From Akkermansia muciniphila (GTDB taxonomy: Bacteria > Pseudomonadota > Gammaproteobacteria > Burkholderiales > Burkholderiaceae_C): a stretch of 64,000 nucleotides of DNA. Both the position numbers and the translations under genes were made by a program. The stretch is from positions 186,001 through 250,000 of the forward strand of contig CALQKH020000003.1 of assembly GCA_943331105.2 (NCBI GenBank), in the 5' to 3' direction. Under the pieces are notes generated by a model. That model saw only the letters and a list, made by a program, of their open reading frames with translations. It was not told the origin of the DNA and did not search any database. Shown here piece after piece: positions 26,071 through 34,944 of the stretch (the stretch's first letter is position 1; every line of letters begins with the position of its first letter).

Positions 26071-26874
26071 ATGATTTTAGCGAGTGCGCCTTTCTGGACG
26101 CTGCCCTTCTCGGCATTGGCAGCATTGACCTATGCTTTGCCCGCCCTGGTGCCCAGTCGCCTGAGCGATGTGCATGCCCGCCGCCTACTCTGGCTGGCTT
26201 GGGCAATGCATGCCGTCAGTTTGCTGGCCCTCCTGATGGGCCCCGTGCGCTTCGGTTTTGCGCCAGCTTTGTCGGTCACCGCTTGGTTGGTGGTCACGGC
26301 TTACATGATCGAGACCCAGTTTTTCCCCAAATTCAAAGCCCGTTGGGCAATGGGTTGTTTGGGTTCTGTCACCGTGGCGCTGGCTTGGTTCTTTCCGGGC
26401 ACGCTGCTGACCAGCCAAGCCTCGGCTTGGCTGCCTTTGCACTTTGCTCTGGGTTTGTCGGCCTACGGCATGTTTGCGGCTGCTGTGGTGCATGCCTGGA
26501 TGATGACCCGCACCGAGCAAGACATTCGCCAAGCGCACGAAGGGTCCAGCGGCTTGCCTTTGTTGACGCTGGAGCGCCTGACTTTCCGTTTTGTGACTGC
26601 TGGCTTTTTGCTGCTGACGGCAACCTTGGTCGCCGGCGCCCTGTTTGGTGAAGCCCTCTATGGCCAAGGTCATACCGAATGGCGTTGGGATCACAAACGG
26701 GTGTTCGCTTTGTTGTCATGGCTGACTTTCGCCACTTTGTTGGTGGGCCGTAGCCAATGGGGATGGCGTGGTCGACGCGCCGTGCGGGTGCTCTACATCG
26801 GCGCAGGTTTGTTGTTGCTTTCTTACGCAGGTTCGCGGTTTGTCTTGGAAGTCTTGATTGGGCGCGCTGTATGA
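26071..26874 (+). CDS. CcsA/YpjD-family cytochrome c assembly-type membrane protein
   Basis: 267 residues with about eight hydrophobic segments. The segments LHFALGLSAYGMFAAAVVHAWMM and GQGHTEWRWDHKRVFALLSWLTFATLL have the His-bearing pattern of the CcsA/HemX-like family (inner-membrane protein YpjD type). Its place beside ffh is common in proteobacteria. Its role is probably linked to heme or cytochrome c handling but is not proven for this subgroup. The stop overlaps the next ATG (ATGA). Confidence 0.82.
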   Translation: MILASAPFWTLPFSALAALTYALPALVPSRLSDVHARRLLWLAWAMHAVSLLALLMGPVRFGFAPALSVTAWLVVTAYMIETQFFPKFKARWAMGCLGSVTVALAWFFPGTLLTSQASAWLPLHFALGLSAYGMFAAAVVHAWMMTRTEQDIRQAHEGSSGLPLLTLERLTFRFVTAGFLLLTATLVAGALFGEALYGQGHTEWRWDHKRVFALLSWLTFATLLVGRSQWGWRGRRAVRVLYIGAGLLLLSYAGSRFVLEVLIGRAV

Positions 26875-27107
26875 AATACCTGATTTGGCTGCTGGTCATA
26901 TTGGCCGCGATTTGGGCTTTCAAGCGCAGCCGAAGAGCCGTCAACCCACCCGCCGAAAAGGCGACGCCCCCCGCTGGCCCCGCCAACATGGTGGGCTGCG
27001 CCCATTGCGGGCTTCATTTACCGCAAGAAGAAGCTGTCACCGGGGAAAAAGGCCTGTACTGCAGCACCGAGCACCGGGCAGCTGCTCTGGACCGTAACCC
27101 TGCTTGA
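26871..27107 (+). CDS. PP0621-family small membrane-anchored protein
   Basis: 78 residues. One N-terminal hydrophobic helix (MKYLIWLLVILAAIWAF), a basic/proline linker, then a zinc-ribbon-like end with CAHCGLHLP and YCSTEHR. This is the layout of the PP0621 family, of unknown function. It overlaps the CcsA-like gene by four bases, and ampD follows, so the three are likely one transcript. Confidence 0.75.
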   Translation: MKYLIWLLVILAAIWAFKRSRRAVNPPAEKATPPAGPANMVGCAHCGLHLPQEEAVTGEKGLYCSTEHRAAALDRNPA

Positions 27108-27184
27108 ACCCTGTTGGTCTGCTCCTCCGTCCATGCTGCAGAATTTTTTGTCAGCGGCGTTGACCATCCTTGAACGGAGACACC

Positions 27185-27766
27185 ATGTCTTTTCCGTCCG
27201 ATGAACCCACCGCGCTCTGGCAGGATGGTTGGTATGCGCCGGCGCAGCGGATGGACTCCCCCAACTTTGGCGACAGACCCAAAGGAGCATGCATTGATTT
27301 GGTGGTGATCCACTCGATCAGTCTGCCGCCCGGCCAATATGGTGGTCAAGAGGTACAAGACCTGTTCACCAACCAACTGGACTGGGACGCTCACCCTTAT
27401 TTCTCGCAAATGAGGGGCTTGCAGGTGTCCGCTCATTTCTTCATTCGAAGAGATGGCGCCTTGATCCAGTTTGTCAGCGCCAACGACCGGGCTTGGCATG
27501 CCGGACAGTCCGAGTACCGTGGACGGTCCCAATGCAACGACGACTCCATCGGCATTGAACTGGAGGGCCTGGAAGGCGATATCTTCACAGAAGCACAATA
27601 TCTGCAACTGGCACGCCTTTGCCAAGACTTGCGAGGCCCTTACCCCATTGCCCATGTGGCAGGGCATGAACACGTGGCTCCTGAACGCAAGCAAGACCCC
27701 GGGCCCGGTTTTGCTTGGGAACGCTTTAAACAGCTATTGAAATTCCCGGATTCGTACTTTCCCTAG
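27185..27766 (+). CDS. ampD: 1,6-anhydro-N-acetylmuramyl-L-alanine amidase AmpD
   Basis: 193 residues from the ATG at 27185 (CGGAGA Shine-Dalgarno); a TTG at 27170 is less likely. Cytoplasmic zinc amidase of peptidoglycan recycling. Landmarks are VVIHSISLPPGQYGG (first zinc His), VSAHFFIRRDGALIQFV, RAWHAGQSEYRGR, and the second zinc site with HVAGHEHVAPERKQDPGPGF. It removes the stem peptide from anhydroMurNAc. mpl, the ligase that reuses this peptide, lies at 38 kb in the same window. Confidence 0.95.
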   Translation: MSFPSDEPTALWQDGWYAPAQRMDSPNFGDRPKGACIDLVVIHSISLPPGQYGGQEVQDLFTNQLDWDAHPYFSQMRGLQVSAHFFIRRDGALIQFVSANDRAWHAGQSEYRGRSQCNDDSIGIELEGLEGDIFTEAQYLQLARLCQDLRGPYPIAHVAGHEHVAPERKQDPGPGFAWERFKQLLKFPDSYFP

Positions 27767-27780
27767 GAATTTAAAGCCAC

Positions 27781-27809
27781 AGTTGGAAAAAAATATTTTT
27801 CAACTTTTT
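27781..27809 (+). terminator. Intrinsic terminator after ampD
   Basis: AT-rich stem-loop with arms AGTTG(G)AAAAA and TTTTTCAACT (one bulged G) followed by TTTTT, 14 bases after the ampD stop. The 403-base stretch 27767-28169 between ampD and nrdA holds this terminator and the nrd control region; no further gene was seen in it. Confidence 0.65.
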
Positions 27810-28035
27810 ACATTTGTGGGGCGGCTCCATGACTTTCAATGGTCAACTTCAAAAGTCAAAACCCTTCTCTTAAAAGCGATTGAAGGACAAAGCTTGTCCA
27901 AGGCCACACCGTTATTGGCTTTGCGTCCAAAAATGCTGTTTTCAAAGCGTTTGCAGTGACTTTTTTCAGCTTATAAAAAAACTCTCAACGACCTGTTTTC
28001 CAGCCATGGCTCGCCAGCGCTCAAAAAGCATCGGT

Positions 28036-28051
28036 ACACTACCTGTAGTGG
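28036..28051 (+). promoter_or_regulatory. NrdR box 1 upstream of nrdA
   Basis: ACACTACCTGTAGTGG matches the ACAC-N8-GTGT palindrome type bound by the NrdR repressor, with one end base off. It is 32 bases, three helical turns, from the second box, the usual paired spacing. Confidence 0.75.
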
Positions 28052-28067
28052 CTTGCAAGGGTCGCAG

Positions 28068-28083
28068 ACACCAGATATAGTGT
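28068..28083 (+). promoter_or_regulatory. NrdR box 2 upstream of nrdA
   Basis: ACACCAGATATAGTGT closely fits the NrdR consensus ACAC-W-A-T-A-T-A-T-W-GTGT, with perfect ACAC/GTGT ends. NrdR with ATP/dATP would repress the nrd operon here. nrdR itself is not in the window. Confidence 0.82.
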
Positions 28084-28169
28084 CTGAAACAAATTTTGAC
28101 AATTGAAGTTACAACCAGGCTCAAGCACTTGTTAACGCCCTAAAACAGACCACAAATTAGAAAAAAACC

Positions 28170-31079
28170 ATGCAAACAGAACTCAACGTTTCATCTTCTG
28201 CATCTGGCCTGATGAACCAGCCCATGTCTGACCGTGCGGGCCAACCCTCCACGCAAAGCCTGAACCAATACCAAATCATTCGTCGCAACGGTGCGGTCGT
28301 TCCTTTTGAGCCCAGCAAAATTGCAGTAGCCCTGATGAAAGCCTTTTTGGCTGTGCACGGCACACAAGGTGCCGCATCGGCCAGCGTGCGAGAAGTGGTC
28401 GAAGAATTGACACAAAACGTGGTTCGCGCACTGATGCGCTCACGTCCTGGCGGCGGTACGTTTCACATCGAAGACGTGCAAGACCAAGTCGAGTTGGGCC
28501 TGATGCGCAGCAGCAACCATGAGGTAGCGCGCGCTTATGTGCTTTACCGTGAGCGCCGTACCCAAGAGCGTGCCCAGCAAACTCAACAATCCACGCAGGC
28601 CACCCAAGAACCTGCGTTACACGTCATCGACCGCGGCCAACGCGTCGTCCTTGATCTGGGTTACCTCAAATCACTCATGGTCAATGCTTGCGCTGGCTTG
28701 GGCAAAGATGTGAGCCCCGAACCCATCGTCGCCGAAACCATGCGCAACCTGTACGACGGCGTGCCCATGGAAGAGGTTTACAAGGCGTCCATTTTGGCGT
28801 CGCGCACCCTGATCGAAAAAGACCCGGATTACACCTACGTGACCGCCCGTTTGCTGATGCACACCATTGCCAAGGAGATTTTGGGCAAGGAAGTACCTCA
28901 GAGCCAGATGGCCGAGGCGTACATCAACTACTTTCCTCAGTTCATCAAAAAAGGGGTTGAAAACGACCTGCTCGATGAAAAGCTGCTGCAATTCGACCTG
29001 AAGCAATTGGCCGCAGCCCTCAAGCCCGAACGTGATTTGCAATTTGATTACCTGGGCCTGCAAACCCTGTATGACCGCTACTTCTTGCACGTGCGCAAAA
29101 CACGCATCGAGATGCCGCAGGCTTTCTTCATGCGCGTCGCCATGGGCTTGTCCCTCAACGAAATCAACCGTGAAGCCCGCGCCATCGAGTTCTACGAGGT
29201 CCTGTCGTCGTTCGATTTCATGTCGTCTACGCCCACCTTGTTCAACAGCGGTACTTTGCGCTCGCAACTTTCAAGCTGCTACCTGACCACCGTGCCCGAC
29301 GACTTGGGCGGCATTTATGACGCCATCAAGGAAAACGCCTTGCTGTCTAAATTTGCGGGTGGTTTGGGCAACGACTGGACACCCGTGCGTGCCATGGGCG
29401 CCCACATCAAAGGCACCAACGGCGAATCACAAGGTGTGGTGCCGTTCCTGAAGGTGGTCAACGACACCGCTGTCGCGGTCAACCAGGGCGGCAAGCGCAA
29501 GGGCGCGGTCTGCGCCTACCTTGAAACCTGGCACCTGGACATCGAAGAGTTCCTGGAGTTGCGCAAGAACACCGGCGATGACCGCCGCCGCACGCACGAC
29601 ATGAACTCGGCCAATTGGATTCCTGACCTGTTCATGCGCCGAGTCATGGAAAAAGGCACTTGGACCTTGTTCTCGCCTTCAGACGTACCCGATCTGCACG
29701 ACCTGTTCGGCCTGGCATTCGAAAAAGCCTATGTGGCTTATGAACAAAAAGCAGAGCGCGGCGAGATCAAGCCCAGCAAAACCATCCCAGCCACCGACCT
29801 GTGGCGCAAGATGCTGTCCATGCTGTTCGAAACCGGCCACCCCTGGATCACTTTCAAGGACCCTTGCAACGTGCGCTCACCCCAGCAGCACGTTGGCGTG
29901 GTGCACTCGTCTAACTTGTGCACCGAGATCACGCTCAACACCAGCGACACCGAGACCGCCGTCTGCAACTTGGGCTCAGTGAACCTGTCGCGCCACCTCA
30001 AGGACGGCGCGAACGGCAAAGTGATCGACCACGACAAGTTGAAGAAAACCATCACGATTGCCATGCGCATGTTGGACAACGTGATTGACATCAACTACTA
30101 CGCCGTCAAGAAGGCCCGTGACTCCAACATGCGCCACCGACCTGTGGGGCTCGGTTTGATGGGTTTCCAAGACGCACTGTACGAGATGCGCACACCTTAT
30201 GCGTCTCAGGCTGCTGTGGAATTCGCGGACCAATCGATGGAAGCGATTTGCTACTACGCCTACTGGGCATCCACTGAGTTGGCCAAAGAGCGCGGCCAAT
30301 ACGCCACTTACAAAGGCTCTTTGTGGGACCAAGGCATCTTGCCTTTGGACACGCTGAAACTGTTGGAGCGTGAGCGCGGTGGTTATGTGGAGGTTGACCG
30401 TTCATCCACTCTCGACTGGGACGCCTTGCGCCAAAAAATCGCCTCCGACGGCATGCGCAATTCCAACTGTGTAGCCATTGCGCCTACGGCCACCATCTCC
30501 AACATCATCGGGGTTGACGCCTCCATCGAGCCTTGCTTTGGCAACTTGTCGGTCAAGTCCAACTTGTCGGGCGAATTCACCGTGATCAACGGCTACTTGG
30601 TGCGTGATCTCAAGCGCTTGGGCCTGTGGGACGATGTGATGGTCATGGACCTGAAACACTTTGACGGTTCACTGCGCCCGATCGACCGTGTGCCCCAAGA
30701 AATCAAGTCGCTGTACGCCACCGCCTTTGAAGTCGAAACCACTTGGTTGGTAGAAGCTGCAGCGCGTCGCCAGAAATGGATCGACCAAGCCCAGTCTCTC
30801 AACATTTACATGGCTGGCGCATCGGGTAAAAAACTTGACGATACCTACAAACTGGCTTGGCTGCGTGGTCTTAAAACCACCTATTACCTGCGCACATCCA
30901 GCGCCACGCAAGTTGAAAAATCTACGGTGAATGCGGGCTCGCACAACGCCGTGTCATCCTCAGGCATGAACGCCGCGGAATCTGCAGCAGCAGCGTCTCA
31001 AGCGTCCATGAGCACATCGCCAGCAACCGACGTCAAGTTTGTGGCCATTGACGATGTGAGCTGCGAGGCTTGTCAGTGA
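28170..31079 (+). CDS. nrdA: Ribonucleoside-diphosphate reductase alpha subunit (class Ia)
   Basis: 969 residues. Catalytic subunit that reduces ribonucleoside diphosphates to deoxy forms. An N-terminal ATP-cone (YQIIRRNGAVVPFEPSKIAVALMKAF, about residues 34-60) gives dATP allosteric control. The active site is SSNLCTEITLNTSDTETAVCNLGSVNLSR with the conserved Asn-Cys-Glu and a redox Cys. The other redox Cys lies in LSSCYLTTV near residue 370. The C-terminal CEACQ supplies the thiol pair that is re-reduced by thioredoxin or glutaredoxin. Two NrdR boxes precede it; nrdB follows after 140 bases. Confidence 0.97.
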   Translation: MQTELNVSSSASGLMNQPMSDRAGQPSTQSLNQYQIIRRNGAVVPFEPSKIAVALMKAFLAVHGTQGAASASVREVVEELTQNVVRALMRSRPGGGTFHIEDVQDQVELGLMRSSNHEVARAYVLYRERRTQERAQQTQQSTQATQEPALHVIDRGQRVVLDLGYLKSLMVNACAGLGKDVSPEPIVAETMRNLYDGVPMEEVYKASILASRTLIEKDPDYTYVTARLLMHTIAKEILGKEVPQSQMAEAYINYFPQFIKKGVENDLLDEKLLQFDLKQLAAALKPERDLQFDYLGLQTLYDRYFLHVRKTRIEMPQAFFMRVAMGLSLNEINREARAIEFYEVLSSFDFMSSTPTLFNSGTLRSQLSSCYLTTVPDDLGGIYDAIKENALLSKFAGGLGNDWTPVRAMGAHIKGTNGESQGVVPFLKVVNDTAVAVNQGGKRKGAVCAYLETWHLDIEEFLELRKNTGDDRRRTHDMNSANWIPDLFMRRVMEKGTWTLFSPSDVPDLHDLFGLAFEKAYVAYEQKAERGEIKPSKTIPATDLWRKMLSMLFETGHPWITFKDPCNVRSPQQHVGVVHSSNLCTEITLNTSDTETAVCNLGSVNLSRHLKDGANGKVIDHDKLKKTITIAMRMLDNVIDINYYAVKKARDSNMRHRPVGLGLMGFQDALYEMRTPYASQAAVEFADQSMEAICYYAYWASTELAKERGQYATYKGSLWDQGILPLDTLKLLERERGGYVEVDRSSTLDWDALRQKIASDGMRNSNCVAIAPTATISNIIGVDASIEPCFGNLSVKSNLSGEFTVINGYLVRDLKRLGLWDDVMVMDLKHFDGSLRPIDRVPQEIKSLYATAFEVETTWLVEAAARRQKWIDQAQSLNIYMAGASGKKLDDTYKLAWLRGLKTTYYLRTSSATQVEKSTVNAGSHNAVSSSGMNAAESAAAASQASMSTSPATDVKFVAIDDVSCEACQ

Positions 31080-31087
31080 TTTGAAAC

Positions 31088-31123
31088 GCATCGCACTTGG
31101 CTGTGATTGGCCAAATGCGATGC
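31088..31123 (+). other. Stable hairpin between nrdA and nrdB
   Basis: GCATCGCA-c-TTGGC stem pairs with GCCAA-a-TGCGATGC around an eight-base loop (13 pairs, one mismatch). No T-run follows, so it more likely protects or processes the nrdA mRNA end than terminates transcription. Confidence 0.6.
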
Positions 31124-31173
31124 AATAGCACAACACTTCTTGTGGGTTGTTCGTCATAAAACGCATCACTGCT

Positions 31174-31201
31174 TTGCAATTTGTTGGCAAGCTTTCATAA
31201 T
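31174..31201 (+). promoter_or_regulatory. Possible nrdB promoter
   Basis: TTGCAA (31174-31179) and CATAAT (31196-31201) at 16-base spacing, about 19 bases before the nrdB ATG. It would allow nrdB expression apart from nrdA. Weak, by-eye prediction. Confidence 0.3.
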
Positions 31202-31219
31202 TTAAGAACTGGAATTTTT

Positions 31220-32362
31220 ATGCTCTCTTGGGACGATCAAGTCAAACCTGCTTTGCAACCCGCAATGCCTCCATTTTCTGGCGCAGACGCCTCTGCTGCC
31301 ATGGCATCGCCGTCCTCGACTTCTGGTTCCACAACAGCAGCGCCTCGTCGCATGAATGCAGCAGACAAGCGCATCATCAACGGCCAGACCGACGTCAACC
31401 AGTTGGTGCCGTTCAAATACAAATGGGCTTGGGAAAAATACCTGGCCACTTGCGCCAACCACTGGATGCCGCAAGAAATCAACATGACCCGCGACATCGC
31501 CTTGTGGAAAGACCCCAACGGTCTGACCGAAGACGAGCGCCGAATGGTCAAGCGCAACCTCGGTTTCTTTGTCACCGCAGACTCTTTGGCGGCCAACAAC
31601 ATCACATTAGGCACCTACCGCCACATCACAGCACCTGAGTGCCGCCAGTTTTTGCTGCGCCAAGCCTTCGAAGAAGCGATTCACACCCACGCGTACCAAT
31701 ACATCACCGAGTCATTGGGTCTGGACGAAAGCGAAATCTTCAACGCTTACAACGAAGTCAAATCCATCCGTGACAAGGACGAGTTCCTGATCCCGTTCAT
31801 CAACGTGATCATGGATCCCAACTTCAAGACCGGCACACAAGAATCCGATCAGACGCTTCTCAAGTCTTTGATCGTTTTCGCTTGCCTGATGGAAGGCCTG
31901 TTCTTTTACGTGGGTTTCACGCAAATTTTGGCCTTGGGTCGCCAAAACAAGATGACGGGTGCTGCTGAGCAGTACCAGTACATTTTGCGCGACGAATCCA
32001 TGCATTGCAATTTCGGCATTGACATGATCAACACCATCAAGCATGAAAATCCACAGCTGTGGACCGCCGAGTTCAAAGCTGAAATCAAAGAATTGTTCTT
32101 GCATGCGGTTGAATTGGAATACCGATATGCCGAGGACACCATGCCACGCGGCGTATTGGGCATGAACGCCTCCATGTTCAAAGGCTACTTGCGTTACATT
32201 GCCAATCGCCGCGCCACTCAGATCGGTTTGGAGGCGCTCTTCCCCAATGAAGAGAATCCATTCCCATGGATGAGCGAAATGATTGACTTGAAGAAAGAGC
32301 GAAATTTCTTCGAGACGCGAGTCATCGAGTACCAAACCGGTGGGGCTTTGTCCTGGGATTGA
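31220..32362 (+). CDS. nrdB: Ribonucleoside-diphosphate reductase beta subunit (class Ia)
   Basis: 380 residues from [10 protein letters not shown] at 31220. Radical-generating ferritin-like subunit. Metal ligands are seen in the EAIHTHAY motif (Glu, His, and the probable radical Tyr, spaced as E115-H118-Y122 in E. coli) and in [12 protein letters not shown] (Glu and His). The Ser/Ala/Thr-rich N-terminal extension (residues 10-45) is low complexity. The C-terminal tail GGALSWD is the type that docks to NrdA. A hairpin terminator with a TTCG loop follows. Confidence 0.96.
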   Translation: MLSWDDQVKPALQPAMPPFSGADASAAMASPSSTSGSTTAAPRRMNAADKRIINGQTDVNQLVPFKYKWAWEKYLATCANHWMPQEINMTRDIALWKDPNGLTEDERRMVKRNLGFFVTADSLAANNITLGTYRHITAPECRQFLLRQAFEEAIHTHAYQYITESLGLDESEIFNAYNEVKSIRDKDEFLIPFINVIMDPNFKTGTQESDQTLLKSLIVFACLMEGLFFYVGFTQILALGRQNKMTGAAEQYQYILRDESMHCNFGIDMINTIKHENPQLWTAEFKAEIKELFLHAVELEYRYAEDTMPRGVLGMNASMFKGYLRYIANRRATQIGLEALFPNEENPFPWMSEMIDLKKERNFFETRVIEYQTGGALSWD

Positions 32363-32396
32363 TCTTCTGAACACCCCCTCAATGCGCCCTCTCTTC

Positions 32397-32444
32397 AAGC
32401 CACACACCGCATTGCCTTCGGGCCATGCGCGTTGTGGCTTTTCT
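32397..32444 (+). terminator. Intrinsic terminator of the nrd operon
   Basis: Long hairpin: outer AAGCCACA/TGTGGCTT, inner CGCATTGCC/GGCCATGCG with a stabilising TTCG tetraloop, then TTTTCT. It is 34 bases after the nrdB stop. Confidence 0.75.
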
Positions 32445-32554
32445 GTGTTCATGGTGTTGAGTTCTTGCTCAGCGCCATGGATCGCTTTGTGCAATCCAAC
32501 AAGCACCAAGCGTTCCCTTTCCGTTGAGTTCTCAACTTGATCAAGGAGAAAATC

Positions 32555-33079
32555 ATGGCAACTGCAAAAAAAGTAGCGGCAAAAAAAGCTGCTCCCGCAA
32601 AGAAGGCCGTTTCGGCCGCGAAACCTGCCGCTAAAAAAGTAGCTGCAGCCAAGAAACCAGCCGCTAAAAAAGCTGCGCCAGCTAAAAAAGCTGCTCCTGC
32701 CAAAAAAGCAGTCGCAGCCAAAAAGCCAGCAGCTAAAAAAGCAGCGCCCGCCAAAAAAGCAGCACCTGCTAAAAAAGTAGCCGCAGCCAAAAAGCCAGCA
32801 GCTAAAAAAGCAGCGCCCGCTAAAAAAGCAGCCGCAGCCAAAAAACCAGCGGCTAAAAAAGCAGCCCCCGCCAAAAAAGCAGCCCCCGCTAAGAAAGCAG
32901 CAGCCAAAAAAACTGCAGCCAAGAAGCCAGCTGCCAAAAAAGCGGTCGTGAAAAAAGCAGCCAAAAAACCAGCAGCAAAGAAGGCATCCAAAGCACCCGC
33001 TGCCCCTACTGCCCCTGCTGCACAAACGACTTTGAATCCACAAGCTGCCTGGCCGTTCCCTTCGGCCGCCAAGCCCTGA
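32555..33079 (+). CDS. Histone H1-like, Ala/Lys/Pro-repeat DNA-binding protein
   Basis: 174 residues from the ATG at 32555, with AAGGAG Shine-Dalgarno. Nearly the whole protein consists of imperfect repeats of AAKKAAPAKKA type, ending with a non-repetitive tail SKAPAAPTAPAAQTTLNPQAAWPFPSAAKP. This resembles the C-terminal tail of eukaryotic H1 and bacterial HctB/AlgP-like nucleoid proteins: intrinsically disordered, strongly basic, binding DNA or RNA. The DNA is correspondingly repetitive (GCTAAAAAAGCAGC units), so copy number may vary between strains. A strong terminator follows. Confidence 0.85.
   Translation: MATAKKVAAKKAAPAKKAVSAAKPAAKKVAAAKKPAAKKAAPAKKAAPAKKAVAAKKPAAKKAAPAKKAAPAKKVAAAKKPAAKKAAPAKKAAAAKKPAAKKAAPAKKAAPAKKAAAKKTAAKKPAAKKAVVKKAAKKPAAKKASKAPAAPTAPAAQTTLNPQAAWPFPSAAKP
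32570..32990 (+). repeat. Tandem degenerate repeats in the H1-like gene
   Basis: Imperfect tandem units built from GCNAAAAAAGC-type codons for Lys-Lys-Ala-Ala-Pro-Ala. Some longer blocks (for example KKPAAKKAAPAKKAAPAKK) recur almost identically. The pattern is prone to slippage or recombination. Confidence 0.8.
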
Positions 33080-33102
33080 TTCAACCGTCTGGCGTTAGCC
33101 AC

Positions 33103-33136
33103 AAAGCCCATCACTGGCAACAGTGGTGGGCTTTTT
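33103..33136 (+). terminator. Intrinsic terminator after the H1-like gene
   Basis: AAAGCCCATCACTG-GCAA-CAGTGGTGGGCTTT stem-loop (one T-G pair) followed by TT, then C. It also carries an A-run on its other side, so it may work in both directions between two convergent genes. Confidence 0.85.
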
Positions 33137-33171
33137 CAATGAATGATCGTCACGAGTCAGGTCGCTATAAC

Positions 33172-34017
33172 TCAAGGATAAAAGTTCAATAACCGGTAGT
33201 GGCTGAACACCAGTGAAGGATCGACTCTGACAGTCAGGGACCCATTCCAAACTTGGCCTGGTGACAAAGTCTCCGGCGCTTGCACTTCGTCAGGCAAGAA
33301 AATGCGACGAGCCACGGGGTTATTGGACCCGTCCAGCAATGTCAACTCCAAGGACGTCGTGGCCACGGTTAAGGGACCCGTGTTGCGAAGCGACCAATTC
33401 AACACGAATGATTGACCACTTTGCGCAAAACTCGCGCCCTCAATCTCCAAGGCTTTAGCGTTCATCCAAGGCTTCAATTGGCAATGAAGTGGGCGACATA
33501 AGCTTTCCAAAACAGGCTGACTGTTGGGCCACAAAGCAGCCATGGCGTGACGCTGGAAAAAGAAAAATTGCCCCATCAACAACAAAGCCAAGGCTGCCGC
33601 TGTGGCGTACTGCAACAAACGCGTTGGCGCTGGACCTGTTTCTTCAGGCCCTCGCACGGAGGGCTCATGCGTTGGAACTTGTGGTTTGAATGTGGCCAGC
33701 GCCTCAGAAAAGTCCATCAAGTCAGCGCTGACACCAGGGTCGAGTGTTGAAGCGGGACCCGAACGGTCCTCTCTCAGCAAAAGATCATCCAACGCCACTC
33801 GGCTGACCGGCTGGGCCAAAACTGGATCGGTGGCTTGGGCACCCAATCTGTCAGAGGCATGCGCCAGCAGAACCGGAGAGGCCGGCACATCCAAACCCGT
33901 GCCATTGAAAACCTCTTGGCACTTTCCGCAGCGAAGCCAACCATGGGCGGCTTGGATTTGAGCCGCATCTAATGCGTAGACAGTAGCGCAAGAGGGGCAA
34001 CGAATGATCCTGGTCAT
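33172..34017 (-). CDS. DUF3426 zinc-ribbon membrane protein
   Basis: 281 residues. N-terminal MJ0042-type zinc finger RCPSCATVYALDAAQ...LRCGKCQEVFNG (two CxxC pairs, residues 7-40), an acidic variable linker, one transmembrane helix (TAAALALLLMGQFFFF, about residues 138-155) and a C-terminal DUF3426 beta domain. The family is typical of Betaproteobacteria and of unknown function. It lies 30 bases downstream of prmA and is probably the last gene of accB-accC-prmA. Confidence 0.85.
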   Translation of the reverse strand: MTRIIRCPSCATVYALDAAQIQAAHGWLRCGKCQEVFNGTGLDVPASPVLLAHASDRLGAQATDPVLAQPVSRVALDDLLLREDRSGPASTLDPGVSADLMDFSEALATFKPQVPTHEPSVRGPEETGPAPTRLLQYATAAALALLLMGQFFFFQRHAMAALWPNSQPVLESLCRPLHCQLKPWMNAKALEIEGASFAQSGQSFVLNWSLRNTGPLTVATTSLELTLLDGSNNPVARRIFLPDEVQAPETLSPGQVWNGSLTVRVDPSLVFSHYRLLNFYP

Positions 34018-34047
34018 GGAACGATTGTAGTCAGCCTCAGACCGCTG

Positions 34048-34938
34048 TCATGCTGGGTGGGACACACCTGTCATCAATATCCAGCCGTCTTGGGTATCGC
34101 TCACTTCGAGGAGAATCCAAGGGGCATAGGCAGCCTTCAACTCGTCAGCTTGACGTTCCAGAATACCGGCCAAAACCAAGGATCCGCCGGCCGCCACATG
34201 GGCGCACAACAGAGGTGCCAGAACCCGTAGCGGTGTGGCCAAAATGTTGGCCAAGACTGTTTGGTATTGGCCCTGGGCCTTGTCCGGCAGTCCGGCTCGC
34301 AAAACCACATGGTTGGCGACTGCGTTCAAATCGGTGGCGATCACAGCTGCTTCATCGATATCAACGGCATCGATGTCGGTAGCGCCGTACTTGGCCGCAC
34401 CGATCGCCAAAATACCGGAACCGCAACCGTAATCCAAAACACGTTGGTCTTGCACACCATTCTGTGCAATCCACCGCAGACACATGCGGGTGGTCGGGTG
34501 AGTGCCCGTGCCAAAAGCCAAGCCCGGGTCAAGCCGGATGATCTGACGGGCTTGCGCAGGTGGCTCATGCCAAGTTGGAACAATCCAGAAATCAGAGGTG
34601 ACCTCGACCGGTGCAAACTGCGACTGCGTCAAACGCACCCAATCTTGGTCCTCGAGCGTCTGAACCCCTAGCAACTGGCAATCTTCAAAAAAATCTTGCG
34701 CTGAGAGCAAAACAGCGGCTTCTTTGGCTGCAGCTTCTTGTGCGAACAAAGCCACCATGCGGGAGCGCTGCCAACCGTCTTTGGGTGGCGGCATGCCCGG
34801 CTCGCCAAATAAAGCCTGCTCAGCGGGTGTTTGGGCGTCCGCGTCCTCAACGGAAACACTCAAGGCATCCAGCGCATCGAGCGCATCGCTCAACACATCG
34901 ACCCGGTCTTCGGGACACAACAGGCTCAGTTCGTACAT
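34048..34938 (-). CDS. prmA: Ribosomal protein L11 methyltransferase PrmA
   Basis: 296 residues. SAM-dependent enzyme that trimethylates amino groups of ribosomal protein L11. The SAM site is VLDYGCGSGILAIGAAKYGATDIDAVDIDEAA, preceded by the family motif LAFGTGTHPTTRMCLRWI; VLANILATPLRVLAP is the catalytic NxL-type segment. It starts six bases after the accC stop. Confidence 0.96.
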   Translation of the reverse strand: MYELSLLCPEDRVDVLSDALDALDALSVSVEDADAQTPAEQALFGEPGMPPPKDGWQRSRMVALFAQEAAAKEAAVLLSAQDFFEDCQLLGVQTLEDQDWVRLTQSQFAPVEVTSDFWIVPTWHEPPAQARQIIRLDPGLAFGTGTHPTTRMCLRWIAQNGVQDQRVLDYGCGSGILAIGAAKYGATDIDAVDIDEAAVIATDLNAVANHVVLRAGLPDKAQGQYQTVLANILATPLRVLAPLLCAHVAAGGSLVLAGILERQADELKAAYAPWILLEVSDTQDGWILMTGVSHPA

Positions 34939-34944
34939 ATGTGA

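Noticed and set aside
28090-28169. Riboswitch (for example adenosylcobalamin) before nrdA
   Set aside because: The genes are class Ia rather than class II, and the region shows NrdR boxes but no recognisable riboswitch core.
31712-33120. Long minus-strand frames rich in Cys/Gly/Phe or Ala/Phe across the H1-like gene
   Set aside because: They are antisense images of the AAA/GCN repeat codons and of nrdB; no family similarity and no ribosome site.
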